Below are positions 1 through 6,595 of a stretch of DNA of 7,011 bases, piece after piece. Numbering within the stretch: the first letter of the stretch is position 1; each line of letters starts with the position of its first letter. The notes beneath the pieces are model-generated. The model was not told the DNA's origin and made no database searches. It was given only the letters and a program-made list of their open reading frames with translations. Position numbers and translations under genes: made by a program. This DNA comes from Endomicrobiia bacterium (lineage in GTDB: Bacteria; Elusimicrobiota; Endomicrobiia; PHAN01): assembly GCA_030018875.1 (NCBI GenBank), contig JASEHK010000076.1:1-7011 (forward strand), in the 5' to 3' direction.

Positions 1-660
1 GTTTACCAGCACACCCGTCTTTTTGAACAAATCGGGCGGACAGAGTGCGACGTTTTTGACGGTGAAATTCTCCAATAGAAATTTCCTGAGTTTTTTATGA
101 ATGCCAAGCGTACGGTATGTGTCGCTCGTAATAAAACAAAGTTGCCCGCCAGTTTCAAGCAAATTACAGCAAAGATACAGAAACAAAGCGTAAGTATCAT
201 TGACGCCTATCTTGCCGTATATTTTGCTCAACGCTTTTTTATTTTTTTTGATATACGCGCTTTGCTTGTTCAGATATGGCGGATTCCCGACGATATGGGT
301 AAATTTCCCGTGTTCTCCAAAAAGCGTGTCGGCGCGGGTTTGAAAATATGTTTCCAACAAGGTGTCCTTATTTTGAAATCGAACACCGAGGTTTTCAATA
401 TAACCGGCGACGCGAGGGTTTATATCCCAAACGGTAATCTGCTTTCGTTTTAAGAACCCTTTTTCCAAAATAGCGGAAACAAAAACCCCGTCGCCGCCGC
501 AAGGTTCCAATAGAGCGCTTTTTTCATTCCAGCCGGACATCAAATCTAACATATAATCCGCGACATGCTCCGGCGTATAAAACGCGCCCAGTTCTTTTTT
601 AGTTGCGTCTGCCTGCGCTACTACGTAATTTTCCACTGCAATTGAGTGCATATTGTCCAT
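1..660 (-). CDS. N6-adenine DNA methyltransferase, TaqI/Eco57I-like (3' end beyond window)
   Basis: The frame stays open for 220 codons from an ATG at 660 to the window edge, so the C-terminus, including any target-recognition domain, is not visible. Expected to transfer a methyl group from S-adenosylmethionine to adenine N6 in a specific DNA site. Visible motifs in gamma-class order: a motif-X-like GAFYTPEHVADYM at about residues 25-37; motif I LLEPCGGDGVF at 50-60 (SAM binding); an acidic motif-II-like VWDINP at 77-82; D99 in a motif-III-like position; and the catalytic NPPY at 126-129. A GGQLCFITSD stretch follows at about 169-178. The start is supported by a GGAGG 9 nt upstream; a second ATG lies three codons in. 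It begins 18 bp after gyrB, so it is probably cotranscribed with it. G+C by hand count is 285/660 (43%), below gyrB, which fits acquisition. It could be a solitary methylase, the modification subunit of an R-M pair, or a fused type IIG enzyme; the visible part cannot decide. Family call firm, subtype open. Confidence 0.88.
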   Translation of the reverse strand, partial: MDNMHSIAVENYVVAQADATKKELGAFYTPEHVADYMLDLMSGWNEKSALLEPCGGDGVFVSAILEKGFLKRKQITVWDINPRVAGYIENLGVRFQNKDTLLETYFQTRADTLFGEHGKFTHIVGNPPYLNKQSAYIKKNKKALSKIYGKIGVNDTYALFLYLCCNLLETGGQLCFITSDTYRTLGIHKKLRKFLLENFTVKNVALCPPDLFKKTGVLVN

Positions 661-669
661 ATTGTCCCC

Positions 670-674
670 CCTCC
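670..674 (-). promoter_or_regulatory. Shine-Dalgarno site of the methyltransferase gene
   Basis: The minus strand reads GGAGG followed by GGGGACAAT and the ATG at 660. The site lies within the 18-bp gap after the gyrB stop codon. It is one of only two strong ribosome-binding sites in the window, so the methyltransferase need not rely on coupling to gyrB translation. Confidence 0.7.
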
Positions 675-678
675 GAAC

Positions 679-3141
679 TTATATATCCAGATTTTTGACC
701 AGATGCGCGTGCTGCTCTATGAAAAGCCGGCGCGGCTCGACCTTATCTCCCATAAGCGTGGTGAATATCCTGTCGGCCTCGACGGTGTCTTCGAGCCGCA
801 CCTGAAGGAGTTTGCGGTTCTTGGGATCCATCGTGGTTTCCCACAACTGCTGAGGGTTCATCTCGCCGAGGCCTTTGTAACGCTGAATCGCCGATCCGGA
901 TGTTCCTATCTTGCGGACTTCCTCCGGCAACTGTGCCAACGAGTTTGTCTCGACGACATCCTTGGTGAGTTTTATCCTGATTATCGGCGCGCTCGCCGGT
1001 GTGTAGTCGCTCATCGAAAAACCGAAGGCGTCGAGCTTTTTTGATGCCTCGTTTATTTTGGCTGTTTCCCAAAGGTCTTTGACTTCAGGTCCCATCTCGG
1101 ACACGAGCGCCTCGGGCGCGACCTCCTCGCCGACGGCTTTCATCTCGGCGGCAAGTTTTTCCTGTCGCGCGCGGATGTAGTCGGCCTTAAAGGCCTTCCA
1201 CTCTTTGTCGGTGTATATGTAAAGCGGAGGGCTTTCCAAATCCACGCGATAAAGCGGAAACTTTCCGTCTTTCACGAACTTGAAATAATCATCAACGGAC
1301 ACGCCTTTGCGGGAAAGTTTCCTGAATAAGGACTCTATCTCCGATAGAACCGCCACGAGGTTTTTAAGTTCCGCAACATCAAGTTTTTTGGCGGTTTTGC
1401 CCTTGAGCGCCGAGACGTCTTCTATATCGGCATAGCCCTCCGTCAAAAGCCACTTGTTGAGTTTTTCCTCGGTCTCCACGTACATCTCCTTCTTGCCTTT
1501 TTTGACTTTGTAAAGCGGCGGCTGGGCTATGTAGATATTGCCCTGCTCGACGAGCGGCGTCATCTGACGGTAGAAAAACGTCAAAAGAAGAGTTCGTATG
1601 TGCGCGCCGTCTATGTCGGCGTCGGTCATTATTATTATTTTAGAGTAGCGGAGTTTGGCGATGTTGAAGTTCTCTTCGCCGACGCCCACACCCACGCCGA
1701 CAGCGGTTATCATCGTGCGTATTTCGTCGTTTGACAGCACTTTCGTCAGGCGCGATTTTTCGACGTTGATGATTTTCCCTTTAAGAGGCAGTATCGCCTG
1801 AAAAGTCCGGTCGCGCCCCTGTTTTGCCGAGCCGCCGGCGGAATCTCCCTCGACGATGTAGAGTTCGGTTTTATCGGGGTCTCTTTCCGAACAGTCGGCG
1901 AGTTTGCCGGGCAATGACGCCGTGTCGAGCGCGGATTTCCGTCGAGCGAGTTCGCGGGCTTTTCTGGCGGCTTCGCGGGCCTCGGCGGCGAGCACTGCTT
2001 TCTCGATTATCTTGTTGGCTACGTTTGGGTTTTCCTCGAAATAAGTCGCAAGCGAATCGCCGACGATGGACTTAACCAGACCCTCCACGTCGGAGTTGCC
2101 GAGTTTCGTCTTGGTCTGACCCTCGAACTGAGGGTCCGGCATTTTTATGGATATGACGGCGCAAAGACCCTCTCTGACGTCGTCGCCGGAAAGCGTTATG
2201 TTCTGATTTTTTCTTTTGACGTAATCGTTCAGCGCTCTCGTCAGGGCCGAGCGGAACCCCGTAAGATGGGTCCCCCCCTCGACGGTGCGGATGTTGTTGA
2301 CGTAAGTGAAGACCTGCTCGGTGTAGGAATCATTGTACTGCACCGCTATCTCGGCTATGACATTCTCTTTTTCCTTGCGAAAATATATCGGCGCGGGATG
2401 AAGCGTGGTCTTGCCGGCGGTAAGGGACTTGACGAAACTTACTATCCCGCCCTCGTAATTGAAGGTGTGCTCCTTGTCCTCGCGCTCGTCCACTATCGTG
2501 ATGCGCGTGCCCGGGTTCAGGAAAGCAAGCTCTCTGAGACGGTTCGAAAGAATATCGAAAGAATAAAGAGCGTCCCCGAATATGGCGACATCGGGCCTAA
2601 AGGTTACCTTGGTGCCGGTCTCCTCGCTTTTACCTTTCTGCGTAACCGGACATTTAACGACGCCGCGCTCGTATCTCTGGAAATAAACTTTGTCGTCGCG
2701 GTAAACCTCGACTTCCAGATATTCCGAAAGAGCGTTGACGCAGGAAATGCCCACTCCGTGCAGGCCGCCCGAAACCTTGTACGATTTATTGTCGAACTTG
2801 CCGCCGGCGTGAAGCGTCGTCATCACGACTTCCAAAGCCGGCTTGCCCTTAAACTTAGGATCCTTGACGTCCGTCATCGGGTCAACGGGAATGCCGCGGC
2901 CGTCGTCGAGAACCGTGACCGAGTTGTCGGCATGGATTATTATGTCTACGTTCTTGCAATATCCCGCCAGCACTTCGTCTATGGAATTGTCAACGGCCTC
3001 GTAAACGAGATGATGCAGCCCTTGCGGCCCGGTTGAGCCTATGTACATCGCCGGTCTTTTTCTGACCGGCTCAAGACCCTCGAGCACCTGTATCGTCGAG
3101 GAATCGTAGTTTTGAGTTTTGACGGCGGGATTCTTGCTCAT
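679..3141 (-). CDS. gyrB: DNA gyrase subunit B
   Basis: ATPase subunit of DNA gyrase, the type IIA topoisomerase that introduces negative supercoils as an A2B2 complex. Its 820 residues resemble the long (E. coli-type, 804 aa) form. The GHKL ATPase domain shows YEAVDNSIDE (47-56; E48 catalytic base, N52 Mg ligand), DDGRGIP (79-85), GGLHGVG (125-131) and the transducer QTKTKL (342-347). The Toprim core has EGDSAGG (431-437, E431) and TDADIDGAH (506-514, D507 and D509). A lysine-rich insert spans roughly 545-735, followed by the conserved IQRYKGLGEMNP (752-763). A short VGVGVGVG run (481-488) precedes the second Toprim motif. The ATG lies 6 bp after the dciA stop with no good Shine-Dalgarno (an AAGGA is about 14 nt away), so translational coupling is likely. 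gyrA is not the next gene; a methyltransferase is. ParE is a less likely alternative, given the origin context and the long insert. Confidence 0.97.
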   Translation of the reverse strand: MSKNPAVKTQNYDSSTIQVLEGLEPVRKRPAMYIGSTGPQGLHHLVYEAVDNSIDEVLAGYCKNVDIIIHADNSVTVLDDGRGIPVDPMTDVKDPKFKGKPALEVVMTTLHAGGKFDNKSYKVSGGLHGVGISCVNALSEYLEVEVYRDDKVYFQRYERGVVKCPVTQKGKSEETGTKVTFRPDVAIFGDALYSFDILSNRLRELAFLNPGTRITIVDEREDKEHTFNYEGGIVSFVKSLTAGKTTLHPAPIYFRKEKENVIAEIAVQYNDSYTEQVFTYVNNIRTVEGGTHLTGFRSALTRALNDYVKRKNQNITLSGDDVREGLCAVISIKMPDPQFEGQTKTKLGNSDVEGLVKSIVGDSLATYFEENPNVANKIIEKAVLAAEAREAARKARELARRKSALDTASLPGKLADCSERDPDKTELYIVEGDSAGGSAKQGRDRTFQAILPLKGKIINVEKSRLTKVLSNDEIRTMITAVGVGVGVGEENFNIAKLRYSKIIIMTDADIDGAHIRTLLLTFFYRQMTPLVEQGNIYIAQPPLYKVKKGKKEMYVETEEKLNKWLLTEGYADIEDVSALKGKTAKKLDVAELKNLVAVLSEIESLFRKLSRKGVSVDDYFKFVKDGKFPLYRVDLESPPLYIYTDKEWKAFKADYIRARQEKLAAEMKAVGEEVAPEALVSEMGPEVKDLWETAKINEASKKLDAFGFSMSDYTPASAPIIRIKLTKDVVETNSLAQLPEEVRKIGTSGSAIQRYKGLGEMNPQQLWETTMDPKNRKLLQVRLEDTVEADRIFTTLMGDKVEPRRLFIEQHAHLVKNLDI

Positions 3142-3147
3142 GGTTTT

Positions 3148-3579
3148 TTAGGGTTTCCTTGTCGTTTTTTTGGCTATTTCTATTTTAATATCTTTGACGT
3201 ACGGCGACCCTATGCGCCGGTTAATGGCCGCGATAATCGCCGACTTGTTGTAAAAAATCCGGTGCATCGAGGATGATGACGGAGCCTCCAGAAAAATCGT
3301 TCCGCGGCCGGCCGTGGTAAGACGCGCGCCCGAGCGAACCGACGGCGCAAGCTCATCCCACGCATCGAATGTCTTGCCTATGTCGTCCGTAAGGCCGAAT
3401 GCCGCAAGAGCCGACTTGAGCGCGATACCCCCCGCAGGTTCCGCCGCAATATCAGCGAAGGCTCCGCCTGCCCGTCGGACGGAAGATATTCGCGGGCCGG
3501 GCTTATTGTCGTAAGAGCCGCGCGCGGCGAATGAAGACGAACGTTTCCTCAGAGGGCGACGAGGAGGCAATAATGACAT
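3148..3579 (-). CDS. dciA: DUF721 protein, DciA-type helicase-loading factor
   Basis: Small basic protein, 143 residues from the ATG at 3579. DciA proteins bind the replicative helicase DnaB and assist its loading in bacteria lacking DnaC or DnaI. The N-terminal half is a low-complexity basic tail (PPRRPLRKR, SSVRRAGG). The C-terminal half fits the DUF721 fold: GLTDDI at about 62-67, a helix with the usual tryptophan W74 (FDAWDEL), strand TIFLEAPSSSSMHRIF at about 94-109, then the helix IIAAINRRIG and strand VKDIKIEI. Start choice is uncertain: an in-frame GTG at 3612 adds 11 residues, but these lie in a short tandem repeat, no Shine-Dalgarno precedes the GTG, and ATG is the commoner start. 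It lies between dnaN (stop 3623-3625) and gyrB (6-bp gap), the slot next to recF in many origin clusters. The assignment rests on domain pattern and position, since the sequence itself is weakly conserved. Confidence 0.75.
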   Translation of the reverse strand: MSLLPPRRPLRKRSSSFAARGSYDNKPGPRISSVRRAGGAFADIAAEPAGGIALKSALAAFGLTDDIGKTFDAWDELAPSVRSGARLTTAGRGTIFLEAPSSSSMHRIFYNKSAIIAAINRRIGSPYVKDIKIEIAKKTTRKP

Positions 3580-3584
3580 CTTTA

Positions 3585-3611
3585 ATTTACCGCCATCGGC
3601 ATTTACCGCCA
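3585..3611 (-). repeat. Short tandem duplication at the dnaN-dciA junction
   Basis: On the minus strand TGGCGGTAAAT occurs at 3611-3601 and again at 3595-3585, a 16-bp period. It falls between the dnaN stop and the preferred dciA ATG and creates the in-frame GTG at 3612, which confuses start prediction. It is probably a small slippage duplication. Confidence 0.6.
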
Positions 3612-3622
3612 CTGGCCGGCGC

Positions 3623-4774
3623 TCATTCGGTTCTTATCGGCATCACTATGTATAAATACTTCTTGATATTGGGCGTAGTGGTCGCTTCCGACGGAGAAAA
3701 CACGACGGGGCTTACGCCTGAAACAAGTTCTATTTTTATGTCGGAGTCCTTGGCGACTTTGAGGAAATCCATTACATAATTCAAATTGAACACGATATCT
3801 ATGGGTTTGTCGGAATACTCGATATCGAGTTCCACATCACCCTGTCCCACGCCGGCCACGGACGCCATAAGATTCAAGACGCCTTTCTTAAAAGAAAACT
3901 TAACGGCGCTCGACTTGTCCTGAGCCAGAAACTGCAGTTGCTTCAATCCGCCCAGAAGCTCGCGAGCATTTGTCTTGGCGAAGATCTGCGACTCCTTGGG
4001 AATAACACGCTCATAGTTCGGAAACTCGGAATCAATGAGACGCGAACTCAATACCGCTTCGTTCACGGCGAAAGAAACCTGATTGTCGGAAAATCCTATT
4101 TTTATCTCCGTGGCCTCCATAAGATCCATCAGACGCAAAAGCTCAACAAGCGCCTTATGGGGCACTATCGCCGTTTGAGAGAACTTGGCGCCCTCTATCT
4201 CCCCCGAGACGAAAGCCAGACGCCTTGAATCGGTGGAGACCAGTTTGAGCGTATTCTTTTCAACCACGAAATAAACCCCGTTAAGGGCGTATCTGACGTC
4301 CTCGACCGAAACGGAAAATATCGTTTTTTCTATCATGTCCCGCAAAAGCACTGATTGAACACAGATGATCTTCTGCTTGGGAAACTCAAGCGATTCCGGA
4401 TAGTCCTTGGGCGAAAAACACGGCAGGTTGAAGCGCGACCTTCCGCATTTTACGTTGAGCCGCAAGGCGTCTTCGGTCTTTATCTCTATCAGGCGGCCGG
4501 AATCCTGCTCTTTAACCATTTCTATAAAGCGTTTCGCGGGTATGGCGCATTCTCCGTCCGAGAGCTCGGGCTTTTCCTTGTCGGTCTTAAGTGTATCGGC
4601 GTTGAACTTAGCCTCCACGAATATCTCGAGGTCCGTCGCCGCCAGATGCACGGTCTGCCCCTTTATGCCGATATAAAAATTGTTGAGTATCTGCATCGAG
4701 GTCTTTGTGGATACGGCGTTCTGTACGACATTCAGGATTTTGAGCAAACTTTCTTTGGGCGCTTTTATGAGCAT
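3623..4774 (-). CDS. dnaN: DNA polymerase III beta subunit (sliding clamp)
   Basis: Encodes the ring-shaped dimeric clamp that tethers DNA polymerase III and other partners to DNA. At 383 residues it has a normal length for three tandem clamp domains. Family landmarks: AATDLEIFV (45-53) in domain 1; DVRYALNGVYF (159-169) and TDSRRLAFVSGE (181-192) in domain 2; SRLIDSEFPNYERVIP (244-259) leading into domain 3; and the C-terminal YIVMPIR (375-381), part of the hydrophobic pocket that binds partner clamp motifs. The ATG is supported by a strong GGAGG 6 nt upstream. It is 254 bp downstream of dnaA, on the same strand, and is followed closely by dciA. The spacer from dnaA is long enough to hold its own promoter; an isolated TTGACA at 5007-5002 lacks a well-spaced -10 box. 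No odd residues or breaks are seen. Confidence 0.97.
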   Translation of the reverse strand: MLIKAPKESLLKILNVVQNAVSTKTSMQILNNFYIGIKGQTVHLAATDLEIFVEAKFNADTLKTDKEKPELSDGECAIPAKRFIEMVKEQDSGRLIEIKTEDALRLNVKCGRSRFNLPCFSPKDYPESLEFPKQKIICVQSVLLRDMIEKTIFSVSVEDVRYALNGVYFVVEKNTLKLVSTDSRRLAFVSGEIEGAKFSQTAIVPHKALVELLRLMDLMEATEIKIGFSDNQVSFAVNEAVLSSRLIDSEFPNYERVIPKESQIFAKTNARELLGGLKQLQFLAQDKSSAVKFSFKKGVLNLMASVAGVGQGDVELDIEYSDKPIDIVFNLNYVMDFLKVAKDSDIKIELVSGVSPVVFSPSEATTTPNIKKYLYIVMPIRTE

Positions 4775-4780
4775 AAACTT

Positions 4781-4785
4781 CCTCC
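4781..4785 (-). promoter_or_regulatory. Shine-Dalgarno site of dnaN
   Basis: The minus strand reads GGAGG, a 6-nt AAGTTT spacer, then the dnaN ATG. This consensus site fixes the dnaN start and contrasts with dnaA, which has no comparable site. Confidence 0.8.
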
Positions 4786-4924
4786 GTTATAAATTTTGTA
4801 ATTAGAAACAGTAGTAACAAGCGCGTTGAAACGGTTGAGAACACATCAAGCCGATTTCAAAAGACCGTAAATAACAATGCGAATCTCTGGCGACCTAATG
4901 TTGGGCCTCAGGTTGAAAACTCCG

Positions 4925-4998
4925 ACAAGTTATCAAGATATCCATACTGTCGAGGGCTTGTCCACATTAATAGGATGTTATCATCAAGATACCATCAC
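4925..4998. other. DnaA-box-like cluster between dnaA and dnaN (possible second oriC part)
   Basis: Plus-strand matches to the DnaA box TTATCCACA: TTATCAAGA at 4930-4938 (7/9), ATATCCATA at 4938-4946 (7/9), TTGTCCACA at 4958-4966 (8/9) and TTATCATCA at 4978-4986 (7/9). ACAAGTTATCAA at 4925-4936 is a perfect 12-nt inverted match to 6470-6481 upstream of dnaA. The segment also contains an imperfect 16-nt direct repeat (4932-4947 and 4983-4998). It may serve as an accessory DnaA-binding region or as control of dnaN. Individual 7/9 matches are weak; the clustering and the shared 12-mer carry the case. Confidence 0.45.
4958..4966 (+). promoter_or_regulatory. Putative DnaA box (TTGTCCACA)
   Basis: Differs from TTATCCACA at one position (A to G at position 3). 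It is the closest match to the E. coli consensus among the sites I found in the window's intergenic DNA. It lies 63 bp beyond the dnaA stop codon. Confidence 0.5.
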
Positions 4999-5028
4999 TC
5001 GTGTCAACGTCCGCAAAGCCCTGTTTTT

Positions 5029-6420
5029 TTACTCGTAATTTATCTTCTTTATTATCTTGTTGAGCTCGGCGCTGAAAAACGGGTCCGACTCGGCCTTGGC
5101 TTTTATCTTGTTTATCGCGTGTATCACGGTTGAATGGTCTTTGCCGCCGAACTCTTCGCCTATGGCGGCGTGAGATTCGTTGGTCATTTCCCGCGACAGG
5201 AACATAGCTATGTGTCTTGGAGCCGCCAGCGCCTCGGTGCGCCTTTTTGACTTGAGGTCGGATAATTTCAAACTGTAATGCTCGGCGACGGCTTTTTGTA
5301 TCCTTTCGACGGTGACGGGCGTCGTTTCTTTTTCCTTCGTTATTATGTCATAAAGAATTTTCTTGGCCGTATCCACGGAAAGAGGCGTGCCCAATAAAGC
5401 CGCGTTGGCGGCGACTTTGGTGAGGGCGCCCTCCAGGACACGGATATTGGTTTTTATCTCCGAAGCCAGATAGAGTATAACGTCCTCGGGAACATAGACG
5501 CGCTCTTCGTCGGCTTTTGAACGGAGTATCGCTATGCGGGTCTCAAGATCGGGAGGGTCTATCGGCACCACTAACCCCCACACGAAGCGCGATATCAGGC
5601 GTTCTTCGAGGCCGCCTATGTCCTTGGGGGGCTTGTCGGATGTAAGCACTATTTGTTTTTTTGAGTCGTATATGGCGTTGAATGTGTAGAAGAATTCTTC
5701 CTGGCACGAGGGTTTTCCGACGAGAAACTGTATGTCGTCTATGAGCAGGCACTCCACGTTGGAGTATTTGTTGCGGAATGTCGCCGGCGTGCCGAAACGA
5801 ATCGAGTCTATGAAATCGTTGATGAAAGTCTTGGTCTGCACGTAGAGGGTCTTCATTTTCGGAAACTTTTCGTTGACGCGGTTTCCGACGGCATTAAGCA
5901 GATGGGTCTTGCCTAAGCCCACGCCGCCCCAGATGAAAAGCGGATTGTATTGTTTGCCCGGGTCGTTGGCCACGGCCCATGCGCCCGAGTACGCGAACTG
6001 ATTTTGTTTTCCCACGATGAACTTCGAGAAGCTCAATTTGGGGTTGAAGATTGAGGTAGTTGCCGTCGCGCCGACGGCTTCGTGGGCATTGGCGCGGACA
6101 TCGCCGTCGTCGGCGGGGAGGACATCCGCGGTTTTTATTTCCGCGCCGCCTCCGGAGATATTTTGAAGTTCAATGTATTCTATGCCGACGTCATTGCCCG
6201 ACGGCAAACCGTATGCTCCGGCGACGGAGTTTTTGATTTCGCTTAAAGCGTTCTCTTCCACCCAGTTGCGGAAAAACTTATTCGGCACTTGCAGCACGAA
6301 CTCATTGGCGTTTTTGTGGAAAAGCTCTATCGGAGTGAGCCACAAATCAACGACTTCGGACGCAAATTTGGTCTTTAAGCCCTCGATGATTTTATCCCAC
6401 AATTCCTTTATATTTTCCAT
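5029..6420 (-). CDS. dnaA: Chromosomal replication initiator protein DnaA
   Basis: ATP-dependent initiator that binds DnaA boxes, melts oriC and recruits the helicase; it is also a transcription regulator. All four domains are present in 463 residues. Domain I (about 1-82) has ELWDKI and NKFFRNWVEENAL. A short Gly/Ala-rich linker (about 83-122) follows. The AAA+ domain III begins at FNPKLSFSKFIVG and has Walker A GGVGLGKTH (165-173), Walker B LLIDDIQFL (225-233), sensor 1 LTSDKPP (259-265), an arginine finger in ERLISRF (R278) and sensor 2 NIRVLEGAL (R327). Domain IV has the DNA-binding signature IGEEFGGKDHSTVIHA (420-435), with lysine and serine where E. coli has arginine and threonine. The ATG gives the expected N-terminus, but no clear Shine-Dalgarno precedes it (GCGCGGACAAA), suggesting weak or regulated translation. 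A consensus promoter and DnaA-box-like sites lie upstream, so autoregulation is likely. Confidence 0.98.
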   Translation of the reverse strand: MENIKELWDKIIEGLKTKFASEVVDLWLTPIELFHKNANEFVLQVPNKFFRNWVEENALSEIKNSVAGAYGLPSGNDVGIEYIELQNISGGGAEIKTADVLPADDGDVRANAHEAVGATATTSIFNPKLSFSKFIVGKQNQFAYSGAWAVANDPGKQYNPLFIWGGVGLGKTHLLNAVGNRVNEKFPKMKTLYVQTKTFINDFIDSIRFGTPATFRNKYSNVECLLIDDIQFLVGKPSCQEEFFYTFNAIYDSKKQIVLTSDKPPKDIGGLEERLISRFVWGLVVPIDPPDLETRIAILRSKADEERVYVPEDVILYLASEIKTNIRVLEGALTKVAANAALLGTPLSVDTAKKILYDIITKEKETTPVTVERIQKAVAEHYSLKLSDLKSKRRTEALAAPRHIAMFLSREMTNESHAAIGEEFGGKDHSTVIHAINKIKAKAESDPFFSAELNKIIKKINYE

Positions 6421-6443
6421 TTTGTCCGCGCTGTTTTTAATGT

Positions 6444-6477
6444 GTTATCAACGTATCTTTCAACATATGTTGATAAC
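6444..6477. repeat. Inverted repeat of DnaA-box-like sites upstream of dnaA
   Basis: GTTATCAAC at 6444-6452 and GTTGATAAC at 6469-6477 form perfect 9-bp inverted arms separated by 16 bp. Each arm carries a TTATCAAC core, so two DnaA-box-like sites face each other. A separate perfect 14-bp palindrome, TCAACATATGTTGA at 6460-6473, overlaps the right arm. The layout suits binding by paired protein molecules. Confidence 0.6.
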
Positions 6478-6540
6478 TTGTGTTGATATTTTCTTTTATC
6501 GTTTAGTGTTATGTTTTATTAAAAATAACTTTTGAATAGC
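6445..6540. other. Putative oriC core: DnaA boxes next to an AT-rich unwinding segment
   Basis: Three DnaA-box-like sites lie within 45 bp: TTATCAACG at 6445-6453 (plus), TTATCAACA at 6476-6468 (minus, 8/9 to TTATCCACA) and ATATCAACA at 6489-6481 (minus). Next to them, 6481-6540 has only 12 G/C bases in 60 (20%) by hand count, far below the flanking genes, as expected of a DNA-unwinding element. A further TTATCCGGA lies at 6543-6551. Position directly upstream of dnaA is the commonest site of oriC. Boxes differing from the E. coli consensus at position 6 suggest a lineage-specific consensus. Confidence 0.6.
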
Positions 6541-6548
6541 GGTTATCC

Positions 6549-6572
6549 GGACCTTTCAATTATGAAAAGCCC
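6549..6572 (-). promoter_or_regulatory. Hairpin in the predicted dnaA leader RNA
   Basis: In the minus-strand transcript GGGCUUUUCA (6572-6563) can pair with UGAAAGGUCC (6558-6549) across a UAAU loop: 10 pairs, two of them G-U. On the other strand the two wobbles become A-C mismatches, so the fold favours dnaA-sense RNA. It starts roughly 17 nt after the predicted transcription start. No U-tract follows, so it is not an intrinsic terminator. It may stabilise the 5' end or regulate expression. Confidence 0.4.
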
Positions 6573-6595
6573 CCGTCGGAAAAACTCAGTTGGGT

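Noticed and set aside
3..453. Open frames at 3-200 (minus) and 97-453 (plus)
   Set aside because: Both lie inside the methyltransferase gene in other frames; only the frame from 660 carries the motif I and NPPY signatures.
646..1044. Plus-strand open frame opposite the 3' end of gyrB
   Set aside because: It is antisense to a clearly conserved gene, has no recognisable domain or ribosome-binding site, and arises from codon bias. The same applies to plus-strand frames at 1824-2075, 2266-3036, 3314-3779, 3938-4228, 4355-4792 and 6173-6535.
1678..1701. VGVGVGVG run in GyrB as a repeat expansion of interest
   Set aside because: It is a slight extension of the glycine-rich loop usually present before the second Toprim motif, and the frame and flanking motifs are intact.
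4968..5007. dnaN promoter using TTGACA at 5007-5002
   Set aside because: The nearest -10-like GATAAC would need a 19-bp spacer and matches at only four positions; not enough for a feature.
6421..6589. Riboswitch in the dnaA leader
   Set aside because: I recognise no known aptamer core, only one simple hairpin; the leader is better explained by origin elements.
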